A DNA stretch of 64,000 nucleotides from Siphonodentalium dalli (Eukaryota > Mollusca > Scaphopoda > Gadilida > Siphonodentaliidae), in contig CP136061.1 of assembly GCA_032622095.1 (NCBI GenBank), positions 15,994,440-16,058,439 of the forward strand, given 5' to 3'. Position 1 is the stretch's first letter, and each line of letters begins with the position of its first letter. The position numbers and the translations under genes were made by a program. This document shows, piece after piece, positions 38,640 through 48,097 of this stretch. The notes beneath the pieces are model-generated. The model saw only the letters and a list, made by a program, of their open reading frames with translations, ran no database searches and was not told where the DNA came from.

Positions 38640-39370
38640 CGCCAAAACTCATTAGAACGACATGCAGATGGCCTGGGAGATGACTATATATAACTTTGGT
38701 GGATATCGGCGAATAGAACAATCTTATCAATGCTAGTCCATCTCCAAAAGACATCAAATGTGATTTAATTCATCGTAGCATTACAGAATAACGTTTTTGG
38801 TGGACATTAGTGCCAAATATATTTGTATCAGCTTTGGTTCAACTCCCCTAATCATGCATGATTTGAACGGCTCCACTTTTGACATATTTAAACCACGTCC
38901 ATTAGACTCATATGATATAATGGAGATGATGATATACAAGATTGGTGGTAATCGGCAACTAAACCATTTATTATCATAGTTATACCACCCACATCTCTCA
39001 CCCAAACGCCCCCAATTTGGCGTCTTTAAATCACAATTATATCACTCATATCATGGAGATGAATAATATATCAATATGGTGGAAATCTGCGCTAAAGGTT
39101 TTTTTTAAATCAATTGTTGGTGCCCCCTGTGCACCAGTGGACCCTGACTCGAGCGGCGCCATACCATGAAGGTGATTGTGTATACATTTAGTGGAGACCA
39201 TTTCATATATTTTTTGCTGCCCCTTTCCCTTTCTGTCCCTAACGCCAACAGAGTCACTTTAGAAAATCTTAACACACACCATTATCTTCCTCGTAAAAAG
39301 TTACCGGCAGTCGCATCAGAACTACAAGAAAACCATAGTCAGAAATGGTAACGCCACCAAGATCATATTA
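38640..39370. repeat. Degenerate ~138-bp tandem repeat, block 1
   Basis: GGTGGAAATCGGCGCTAAA-like words recur at about 38698, 38799, 38944 and 39078. Between them come ACTCGAACGGCGCC-like, TTTGACATATTTAAACCAC-like and TCATATCATGGAGATG-like words in constant order. The same family fills 41660-42849. Short open frames here (up to 74 codons) overlap the repeats and are probably not genes. Confidence 0.7.
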
Positions 39371-39455
39371 CTAGCCATAAATATAAATTACTAGCAGGTG
39401 GACCCGACATCGTCCAGGCTGTTTCCCCTCTGCTTTTCGGCGAATTGCGCTATTT

Positions 39456-40116
39456 GACCTTGAATTGTCCATTTTGAAGGTCAAGGTCAGGTGGGGTCAC
39501 GATTTGACTCGTCCAAAACACTGCCCGGACAAAAATCTCGACAAAAGTACCCGTCGAAATCCATCCGGTTTTACCCGATTTGACCTTGAATTGATCATTT
39601 TAAAGGTCAAGGTCAGGTCGGGATCACGATTTGACCCGTCAAAACACTTAGTTGACAAAAGTAACCCTATGTATCAAATTTCGTGGAAATTCCATCAAAA
39701 TTCGCGATTTGACCTTGAATTGACCCGATTTCAAGGTCAATGTCACGTCGCACGGGCAAATGAATAGGCTTATGAGACTCTCCATACGAAAATACTCCTA
39801 GACACGAATTTTCATCGAAATCCCGTGATATTCAGGCGTTTGACCTTGAAATGACCCGATTGCAAGGTCAAGGTCACGTCGCACGGGCAAATTAATAGGC
39901 CTATGCCACTCCCCGGCCGAAACGAAAGTACCCCCACATACCAAGTTTCATCGAAACCCCGTGATATTCGGGCGTTTGACCTTGAAATGACCAGATTTAA
40001 AGGTCAAGGTCACGTCGCACGGGCAAATTAATAGGCCTATGCCACTTCCCGGCCGAAAACACCCCCACATACCAGGTTTCATCGAAATCGGCTCGACCGT
40101 TTTCGAGTTCATCGCG
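39456..40116. repeat. Five-unit ~128-bp GACCTTGA tandem repeat
   Basis: GACCTTGAA starts units at 39456, 39582, 39711, 39842 and 39978 (spacing 126-136). Most units have TGACCTTGAA, a short AT-rich middle, then AAGGTCAAGGTCA, which is an inverted pair of TCAAGGTCA-type words. The last unit runs into CGACCGTTTTCGAGTTCATC and a CA-rich tail, exactly as the 927-bp units of the right-hand arrays do. Confidence 0.85.
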
Positions 40117-40214
40117 AACACACAAACACCCCCCCCCCCCCCCCCACACACACACCCTCACACACGCACACACACACACCCTCACACACACACCCTCTCA
40201 CACACACACAGATC
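40117..40214. repeat. C17 and CA-rich microsatellite
   Basis: A run of 17 C (40129-40145) followed by CACACA and CCCTCACACA words. It is the expanded tail of the preceding repeat and is followed by AGATCTCCCAAAATATATAA. Confidence 0.95.
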
Positions 40215-40554
40215 TCCCAAAATATATAATAGATAATTAGTCCATGTAAATGTAAAATATTGGTTACATGAATTCCGTTAAAACAACTAATCCTTCAAAT
40301 TATTACAAAAAACTACGGCTTATTACTGCAGGTTTCTCATTCACCACACCAGAAAGCTTCTAAACGCGGATCAAAAATCGGATGTATTGTGTTCCCGCCA
40401 AGAGTGCATGGCCCAGCCATTGTTCATACCTAAACGTCGAAAGGAATTAACGCGGTCATAATGGTTACATACTGCAACTATAAGACATCCAGCCAATACA
40501 CACCCCACAAAAACCCGAAATGTGTTGTCCTGCGAGATATCCCATCGCTATAGC

Positions 40555-40956
40555 TCAATTTGACACGGCCAGATTATCCGTTCTACAATATCCTAAAACA
40601 ATAAAGCTTCTCAAATCATCGGCATAGTCAATAGAACTTTCACGAACTTGGACATTCCAACTACAGCTTTTACCGGACTCGGGTCGCAGTACAACTTTAA
40701 CGCGTCCCAAAATAACCGCATTCGGGGTAGCACTACAGCTTTTAAAGCGACCCAATCTATTTATAAAACCTACATCGGCCCACGTCTTTCTAATATTTGA
40801 CCAACAGTATACACCGGTGGCGTTAATAAGGTCGTAACTCAATTTTGGCGGTAAATGAGTATTTGTTATCATTCGAATCGTGAGAAAAAATCCAATCCGA
40901 TTGGCCATTGCATTAATTTTTTGGATGGCAAATATTCTCACAAACCAGTGACACAA
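40555..40956 (-). CDS. Unrecognised 133-codon open frame
   Basis: One of the few longer open frames outside tandem repeats. The first codon is TTG; an internal ATG lies about 16 codons in. The product has about eight cysteines and no domain I can name. It contains the letters YADD, but the flanking residues are not those of a reverse transcriptase palm, so I make no such claim. It overlaps a region where AAGGTCGTA words recur, which argues for a repeat-derived frame. It may be an exon, an old mobile-element remnant or chance. Confidence 0.2.
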   Translation of the reverse strand: MCHWFVRIFAIQKINAMANRIGFFLTIRMITNTHLPPKLSYDLINATGVYCWSNIRKTWADVGFINRLGRFKSCSATPNAVILGRVKVVLRPESGKSCSWNVQVRESSIDYADDLRSFIVLGYCRTDNLAVSN

Positions 40957-41490
40957 ATGTCGTATCTCCAGCGATCTTCACAATTATTCGTGCTATAAGG
41001 TCGTATGTCCAACAGAAGCCAATCCGATGCTTCAGGTTGTCCACGTGACTTCTGTTTTGTGTTTGTAAATTCTTAAATGGGTGCTATCTCGTATCTCCAT
41101 GTTAGTCACGTGATCATTTGGTGATTTAAATTTTGTGATTGTTCCACGAGTGAATATTCATAATGTAGAATAGGCACTTTTTAGTTCATAGACACTGTCA
41201 TGCGATTGCCACCATATTTAGCTTAATCTGTAAACTTCCTTATTGCACGGAAACCAATCGTCGTTGGCGTACGCAAAAGGTCGTATTTCCAAACAATTTA
41301 TTGCTTTTTAAAAGAAAGGGAGTAAACAGAAATAATATGTGGTTCAATGGACAGCTAATGCCAGTTTTCATTGGGATCAACACAACAATACGTCATGCTT
41401 TGTCAACATTATGAGAACTGTTGTCTGAAAACCTCAACCTTCATTTTCTCGGAAAGTTGAAAATGTGAGTTACGACCTTATAGTACTGAT
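40825..41490. repeat. Scattered AAGGTCGTA / TACGACCTT words
   Basis: AAGGTCGTAACTC (about 40829), TATAAGGTCGTATGTCC (about 40995), CTCGTATCTCC (about 41087), AAAGGTCGTATTTCC (about 41277) and GAGTTACGACCTTATA (about 41468) occur within 650 bp. The words are in mixed orientation. They look like remnants of one old repeat; I do not recognise the family. Confidence 0.45.
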
Positions 41491-41538
41491 GCGACGCGGC
41501 CTGTTAGACCGCCTTGGTGCCAAATCAATTATACCCCG

Positions 41539-41556
41539 TGACGTCATATATATAGA
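41539..41556 (+). promoter_or_regulatory. CRE palindrome abutting a TATA-like box
   Basis: TGACGTCA (41539-41546) is followed at once by TATATATAG. This is a plausible core promoter arrangement pointing right, toward the lectin exons that begin 1.8 kb downstream. I find no first exon or signal-peptide exon to connect them, so any promoter role is a guess. Confidence 0.25.
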
Positions 41557-41659
41557 ACGCATACAGCAGACAGATATTCGCAAATATATCTAGGCAGCAA
41601 ACGTGGCATTTTTAACACGCACGATTAGATTCCTTGTATCATTTGAGAAGAAGAACGTG

Positions 41660-42849
41660 TACGAATTTGATGGTAATTGGCACTAAGCATATTTTTATCA
41701 GTTTTGGTGACCCTCACGTCCCTATTTCGGACTCAAACGCCGCCACTTTTGACATCATTAAACCACAAACATAGACTCATTATGGAGATGAATATATATA
41801 AGTGGTAAAAATTGGTGAATATACAAATTTGTATCAAATTTAGGGCCCCCATATCTCTCACCCAAACGGCACAAAATTGGCGTATCTAAACCACATAAGA
41901 ATGTGTATCGATTTGGAGGAAATTGGCGCTAAAAATATTGTGCCCGTCTCCCGTTCAATGCACCCCTGACTCGAATTACGCCTCTTTTGACAGCTTTATG
42001 TCACACCGTTAGACTCCTCATACCATGTGGGTGATTTTGTGTAAGTTTGGTGGCAATCGGCGACTAAACCAAATTCTTATCAAATTTACTGCCCACCGCC
42101 AATCTCTCATCCAAACGACACAAATTTGACGTCTTTAAATCACACAATTAGATTCCTTGTATTATGGAGAAGAATATGTATCAATTTGGTGGAAATCGGT
42201 GCTAAAGTTATTGTTAAAGTTATAAATTGTGGTGCCCCTCTCCCCGTCCGTGCACCCCTGACTCGAACGGCGCCACTATTGACATATATACACCACACCA
42301 TTAGATTCATCATATCATGGGATGTTTATATATAAGTTTGGTGACAATCGACGGCAAAAACAAATCTGCCGCTCCCCCTTTTCTGCCCCTGACAACAACG
42401 GCGTCACTTCAGATAATTCTAACCCGCACCATTATCTTTCTCATAAAAAGTTACCCCTGTTTGGTGGCAATCGGCGACTAAACCAAATTCTTATCAAATT
42501 TACTGCCCACCGCCAATCTCTCATCCAAACGACACAAATTTGACGTCTTTAAATCACACAATTAGATTCCTTGTATTATGGAGAAGAATATGTATCAATT
42601 TGGTGGAAATCGGTGCTAAAGTTATTGTTAAAGTTATCAATTTTGGTGCCCCTCTCCCCTTCCGTGCACCCCTGACTCGAACGGCGCCACTATTGACATA
42701 TATACACAACACCATTAGATTCCTCATATCATGGGATGTTTATATATAAGTTTGGTGACAATCGACGGCAAAAACAATTCTGCCACTCCCCCTTTACTGC
42801 CCCTGACAACAACGGCGTCACTTCAGATAACTCTAACCCGCACCATTAT
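41660..42849. repeat. Degenerate ~138-bp tandem repeat, block 2
   Basis: Words of the type GGTGGCAATCGGCGACTAAA recur near 41670, 41801, 41915, 42049, 42188, 42340, 42473, 42602, 42754, spaced 114-152 bp. It is the family of 38640-39370 and includes a recent 414-bp duplication. The frames of 67-73 codons in it repeat with the DNA and are not convincing genes. Confidence 0.75.
42047..42849. repeat. 414-bp tandem duplication, two copies
   Basis: The stretch from about 42047 recurs 414 bp later with few differences, for example ATAAATTGTGGTGCC versus ATCAATTTTGGTGCC. The second copy ends at CCGCACCATTATG near 42849. 414 is three times 138, so three old units were duplicated as one block. Confidence 0.9.
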
Positions 42850-43309
42850 GTAAGTAGTGGCTCACCTTTTCGGAGAGATTGTCATTTTTGTTTATCGCGA
42901 TTAATTCGCCCCACTAATAAAGAAGTATTTATTTATTAACAACTACACGGCTTCAAACATAATCATTTTAAATCGTGCAGTCGACGCGGTTGGAGTTGAC
43001 GTTTGTTTTCGTTTTTGTTTAAATATTTTTATTGGGGTCAAAACATGAACACCATAAACACATTAATTCGCAAAAATAAAAGACGACAATTTACATTTAT
43101 AGATATGTATAAATCAATCTAGTTGGTTAGGCTAAGAATTTGAGGACATCTGGTTGTCATATATCCATAAAGATAGAGATGTTTTAAATACACGTCGATG
43201 TGTTTTTCTGGTCATGGTCTATACTGCATGGCTAATTGTTTTGGATTATTTTGTCTTATTCGTTAAGTTTTGGATAACACCTTTTACTTTATTGCCATTT
43301 AATTTACAG
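42850..43309. other. AT-rich sequence upstream of the lectin exon
   Basis: No gene or repeat recognised. It presumably belongs to an intron: it ends in a pyrimidine-rich tract and TTTACAG at 43303-43309, a good splice acceptor. No signal-peptide exon is evident in it. Confidence 0.4.
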
Positions 43310-43522
43310 ATTGCCCAATAGATCGAGGGTATACACTATTCCATCTGGGCGGGAAGGACCACTGTTTGAAATACTACTCGACAAAATTCTACCAGGTGAA
43401 TGCTGTGGCCAAATGTAACGGAGATGGAGCCCACCTCGTCGTCATCGAATCGGAGTCCATGATGTACGATCTGTATGCCCTGGTGATGGGAGACAGCAAA
43501 TATCACGACGGAGATAAGCGAT
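43310..43522 (+). CDS. C-type lectin domain, N-terminal half (exon)
   Basis: After the TTTACAG acceptor the exon opens in phase 1 and reads from a CPIDRGYT start through HCLKYYS, AKCNGDGAHLVVIESE and a YDLYALV helix to GDKR. This matches the first half of a long-form C-type lectin domain: CP..GY....G..HC..., A..C...GA.LV.I.S, then the second helix. It ends at CGAT with a GTGAGTAT donor, again phase 1, and joins exactly to the exon at 45420. Secreted C-type lectins bind sugars or pathogen surfaces, and large families are known in molluscs. No exon for a signal peptide is visible upstream, so the gene is incomplete here or starts in repeat-rich DNA that I cannot parse. Confidence 0.85.
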
Positions 43523-43979
43523 GTGAGTATATTCCGACAACGCTCTCAGCTTTGGACAAACTACACGATATAGGTCTCCCAAGTACTACAAGTACCACAG
43601 GTCGCAGCACATAAATCGATAACGGTTTTGATTGGGTATAATGTGTCTAATTGACAAGGGAGGGGGTATTCGTATTTTGTATTTGTAACGATTACAAATT
43701 TTGAAGTATTTGTATTGTATTTGTGATCAAACATTCTAGAAGCCAATGTATTGTATTTATAATCGAATACTTTGAATATTGGAGAGTATTTTCAGTTACT
43801 TATTGATTACTTCTTTTCTTGGCAATGTTTTCTATATTATTTGTGTAGAAAGTTGAGATAAAACAATTCTTACTTAGCATCTATTTGGATGGGACCAATG
43901 GATAACAATTTATATAGGTTGCACTGCAGTCACAACTTATAGCTACACACAATGATGGGTAATGGTATTACATCTTTAA

Positions 43980-44174
43980 AGAATTATAATTGGTTCAGTC
44001 CAGATACATGGTATCCAAATAGTTGATATCTCAGAAACATTCCCATGTCTCAAGGGTGTAAGGCAAGGTGGCAATCTGTCACCGTTGCTATTTTCGGTAT
44101 TGACCAAAATTAATAAAATATGTTGCTGTTTGGATTCCGTATTCCGCATTAATCGCAGATCACTCTCATTCTGA
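43980..44174 (+). pseudogene. LINE reverse-transcriptase fragment
   Basis: A stop-bounded frame of about 64 codons reads ...FPCLKGVRQGGNLSPLLFSVL.... The GVRQGxxLSPLLF block is the hallmark RT palm motif just before the YADD strand in non-LTR retrotransposons. Only this stretch survives: the frame is closed upstream by TAA and downstream by TGA (44172-44174), and no YADD or endonuclease part is seen nearby. It is a dead insertion in the intron, in the same orientation as the lectin gene. I cannot assign the LINE clade. Confidence 0.8.
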
Positions 44175-44723
44175 ATAAAGGTTCCATAATCTTGTCAATC
44201 CTGGACCAAGACGTCAGTAAAGTAAAGGGAATGTGCTTATGAGTACACACCAGAAACGGCATCTCAACTATTGCAAGTGGACAGCCAGCGGGACTGGTTT
44301 TAGTAAAGAAATATATTACATGCGTTGCTTTTGTTTCAATGTGTAAACTTTCTTGCAGGAAATCACAAAGTTCTCAGGGTTGAAACTGGTCGCATATTAT
44401 GGGACATTATGGCGTAGCCAGAGTATAGCTTTGTGATCTACATCAAAATAACTTATCGAAATTGACACATAAAGTAATATAATTTTAGGATTGAAACCTG
44501 TGTATATAGCATATATGGTTATGTAGTAGCATCGTTTGGTGACAACATTAAGACGCCAACTCTACAAATGCATCCGTAGAAAACACCAGTATTTGTGATA
44601 AACACAAGCCAAAACAAAAAGCCACAAGATAGTTGTAAAAATCATATTGAAGGAATATGTCAAATCTGAGCAACGGTCGTGTGCGTATGAATCACCTGTG
44701 ACATGATAACATCAATCGGCAGT

Positions 44724-44792
44724 CGCCACTTAGACACGCCCTCACTCGCCACTTAGACACGCCCTCACTCGCCACTTAGATACGCCCTCACT
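44724..44792. repeat. 23-bp direct repeat, three copies
   Basis: CGCCACTTAGACACGCCCTC-type units start at 44724, 44747 and 44770. The third has one change (GATACG). Confidence 0.95.
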
Positions 44793-45419
44793 CGAGATTA
44801 TTTACTGCTCCACCCTTTGATCTGAATGTTTGACAATTATAAACTGAGATCTAGAAAAGATGGATTCGTCATGTCAGGTTTAGCCTCTGTAAAACTTGTT
44901 TAGCTGGACCGTCGAATTATATGGTTTAGTTGCCGGTGCATGCTTATAAAACGCAAACAAAATATCGAAATTGACAAAACTTATCCCCACACACTATGTG
45001 TGTGAGCGCTTCGCGCTTATAAACTCCAATGAAAATATACTCGCTGTCGTAATTATTGATTTTCGCGATCACTAAAACGCGGCGGTCCGCATTAGGAAAG
45101 TGCGAGTAATTATCTCGACGATACAGAGCCACTACAGACTGCTAAACCGCTGGTCAGGGACCAGGTTTAAACCAGAGATTGCGTCACTTAGACATGCGGA
45201 CTCGAGTTTAAACCACGGATTTAGCTGTCAAAGGGCTGTTTAAACCTAGAGATATACGTAGACCAGATTTAACCCTCAGATGACTAATCCGGCCGATTGT
45301 GTTTGGGAGAAAAATAAGTTTATTGTTTGCATACGATGTGTTTGGGAGAAAAGTAAATATATTTTTGCATACGATGTGTTTGAGAGAGAAATAAATATAT
45401 CGTTTACCCTACATTCTAG

Positions 45420-45637
45420 ATATAAAATGGATGGATGGATCAGACATGTACAACAACAACACCATGTACACGTGGGACGGCCGCCGCCTGCCCATAGAGA
45501 GATGGTCCAGGGGTGACCCGGACGATGGAGGCGAGGATTGCATGCGACTAGACACCTATCACACATACGATCGTTACTGGATGAGTGACGAGTGGTGCGA
45601 CACAGACGAATTGTATACTTACTTTTGCCAGTTTTGA
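45420..45637 (+). CDS. C-type lectin domain, C-terminal half (last exon)
   Basis: Starts after CATTCTAG in the phase needed by the previous exon and ends at TGA 45635-45637. It reads IKWMDGSD, YTWDGRRL, then ERWSRGDPDDGGEDC, YWMSDEWCD and a final FCQF. These match the second half of the domain: W.DGS, W.DG, the W..G.PD...EDC loop, a W..D..C block and the last cysteine. The canonical EPN/QPD sugar-selection triplet appears as DPD and the WND motif as WMSD, so calcium or sugar binding may be altered. The protein ends right after the domain, as in simple secreted lectins. Confidence 0.85.
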
Positions 45638-45699
45638 AATGCAGGTGTGACAAAATAGCACTCAATTGAAACCTCTCACACAGGACAAAATAGCGCTCA

Positions 45700-46970
45700 A
45701 TTTGTACCTCTCATAGAGTTACTGAGGTTCTAGAAATTGTGATAAAGTCACCCACCAGGTTGCCGAAATTGTGATAAAATTACCCAGGTTGGTGACAATT
45801 GTGGCAAAGTTATACATGTTTCCGAAATTGTGATCAAATTGCCCAGGTTGCATGGTGAGAATTGTGATGAAGTTACAGAGGTTAAGATGAGACGCACGTT
45901 TTGCAAAATTGCATCAGATTTTCAACAAAGAATTTCTTTGGATCTATCTGATGAACAAACTTAATTTTCACATATTATCATCTTCATTGTATATATAATG
46001 TGCACAATAATTAAGAGAAGACATAAACAATGGATTTTAATACACTTGGAAGGTTGAAACTATTAGTTTCATTTCCCCCTTTAAGAACTTAAAAATAAGT
46101 AATAATTATAAACAACAATCCACTCACCAAAAAAAATTTATACATGTAATTTTAAACAACAATCTACTCACCAAATAGCTTATTATCTTGGCTCTATGAG
46201 AGGATGCTTCGTTTATATCATGATGTTCGGTCAAAGTTTGAATACATGATATAACACCAAACCCCCATGTATTACAATGAAGAATATAGCAGCCATAAAT
46301 AACTCAGTCCAATTAAAACAAATATTGATATGCAGTCTGGTCCACTCAAGCAGGGAGTAGTAATCAATTAGAAATAGGTCAAAGTATTAGAGATACCTGG
46401 TCACAATTGTCAGTTGGGGATTTTGCTATGACCTAAAACCCATCTTAGCCCAAAGTTGTATTGATCAGCAAGCATGGCATGACCATTCTTAGATACATAA
46501 CATTATTTAAGGGTGTTTGTCTTTCTACATGGACATAATTATGGAATTCCTTGAATTAAGAAAAATTAGATGTCATCTCATAAACTTTAGATATAATAAC
46601 ATGGATGAACTTCATTGTTGAAAAATCCTATCTTACAGAAGTTCTTGGTACCGGAAAATAGTAAAACTTTTACATATTTTTTTGCCATAAAATAATAGTA
46701 CATGGGGTTATAATTTTTGAGAATTTTCGTTTTAACGCGATTTAAAATTGAATGCGGGAAATTCTGTTCAGTTTTGGCAAGTCGTAGCCCTCATTGAGCA
46801 TTTGAAAAATATTAATTAGTACCGGAGGTGGTCACTTGAATAGGAAAATATTAATATTTGGTTGTTATCTACATGATATTGTATTAATATGGGTAACCTT
46901 ATCAATGTTCTCACCAATCGAGGTAAATTATCACAATTTTGGGAGCTAGCTGGGTAACTTCATCAACAAA
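45700..46970. mobile_element. Possible element with inverted minisatellite ends
   Basis: At 45735-45890 five units of 29-34 bp carry GAAATTGTGATAAAATTACC-like words (starts 45735, 45767, 45797, 45826, 45860). At about 46880-46965 the reverse complement of the same words appears (GGTAAATTATCACAATTTTG, GGGTAACTTCATCA). The DNA between them has no recognisable gene. Terminal inverted subrepeats are known in some foldback-type DNA transposons. Here they are degenerate, and I saw no target-site duplication. Confidence 0.4.
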
Positions 46971-47237
46971 AAAAATAAAAAATAAAACCCAGTAAAAGTG
47001 ACCAATTCAGCCTGAATATACGGGAGCGGTAAATGACCGACCTGGGCGTGCACCTTCGACGTGATCGGGGGTTCGAAACCAACATGGTCTCGATCAAACT
47101 TTGTTTCGCCATCACCATTCCCAGTGTCGTGAGTATCACGAATTGAACATCGGTGCCATGATCAACGCTCCGAAAAAAATATTTCTTGAGTCTCAGACAC
47201 ATCTAAAAACATACTGGACAAATTTCGAACATCCACT
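46971..47237. other. Sequence with a tRNA-like B box
   Basis: GGGGGTTCGAAACC (about 47077) resembles a pol III B box, and the upstream GAGCGGTAAATGACCGACC could be the matching 5' region. It may be the head of an old SINE. Evidence is thin and no tail is seen. Confidence 0.25.
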
Positions 47238-47577
47238 CCTCTCATACATAGTGTCATATCCCGGGATAAAACCTCTCATACATAGTGTCATATCCAGGAA
47301 TGAAACCTCTCATACATAGTGTCATATCCAGGGATGAAACCTCTCATACATAGTGTCATATCCATGGATGAAACCTCTCATACATAGTGTCATATCTAGG
47401 GATGAAACCTCTCATACATAGTGTCATATATAGGGATGAAACCTCTCATACATAGTGTCATATCCATGGATGTAACCTCTCATACATAGTGTCATATCCA
47501 GGGATGAAACCTCACATATATAGTGTCATATCCAGGGATGAAACCTCTCATACATAATGTCATATCCAGGGATGAAA
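47238..47577. repeat. 34-bp minisatellite, 10 copies
   Basis: CCTCTCATACATAGTGTCAT-headed units start every 34 bp from 47238 to 47544. They vary at a few positions (CCAGGGATG, CCATGGATG, TATAGGGATG). A related CCTCTCATAGAG word near 45710 suggests an origin in the neighbouring DNA. Confidence 0.95.
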
Positions 47578-47602
47578 CTGTTGTAGGCGGGTACGGTACG
47601 TT

Positions 47603-47902
47603 AGTACGAGAAGTCAATAGTACGAGGGTTTGATAGTCCGAGGGCTCGATAGTACGAAATTTTAATAGTCCGAAGGTTCAATAGTCCGAGGGTTCAATAG
47701 AACGACGTTTCTATAGTCCCACGGTACAATAGTCAGACGGTTCAGTACGAGGCTTCGATAGTCCGATGGTTCAATAGTCCGATGGTTCAATATTCCGATG
47801 GTTCAATAGTCCAATGGTTCAATAGTCCGATGGTTCAAAATTCCTAGAGTTCAATAGTCCGATGGTTCAATAGTCCGAGGGTTCAATAGTCCGAATGTTC
47901 AT
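47603..47902. repeat. 16-bp minisatellite
   Basis: AATAGTCCGATGGTTC-type units recur, mostly 16 bp apart, with variants (CGAGGGTTC, CGAAGGTTC, one-base indels). About 17-18 units. It begins about 25 bp after the 34-bp array. Confidence 0.93.
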
Positions 47903-48097
47903 CATAAGTTAGTTCCATTTAGCGCGAAATTTAACAATAATCAGGCACCTGAAAGGCGGGTGCAAGTTGCAACATCGGAACAGGAACGCAAGTGGCATAC
48001 TGGATCGCGGTCACACACAGCGTCGCCCAATACCATCATAAAGCGATAACTGATACAAATTTGAATTGTTATTTATGTTCGTACAAGAATATATTGA
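47903..48097. other. Short unassigned stretch before array I
   Basis: No gene or repeat seen. It separates the minisatellites from the first unit of the 927-bp array. Confidence 0.5.

Larger units (their letters stand above)
43523..45419 (+). other. Phase-1 intron of the lectin gene
   Basis: GTGAGT donor at 43523 and CATTCTAG acceptor ending at 45419. The split codon (T + AT) gives Tyr, keeping the frame across the intron. The intron contains a LINE reverse-transcriptase fragment and a 23-bp triplicate. The rest is AT-rich and unrecognised. GTTTGGGAGAAAA-type words recur at about 45303, 45339 and 45378. Confidence 0.75.

Noticed and set aside
40555-40956. YADD in the unassigned minus-strand frame taken as a reverse-transcriptase active site
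   Set aside because: The neighbouring residues lack the hydrophobic strand and the upstream GxRQGxxLSP block. The four letters are likely chance.
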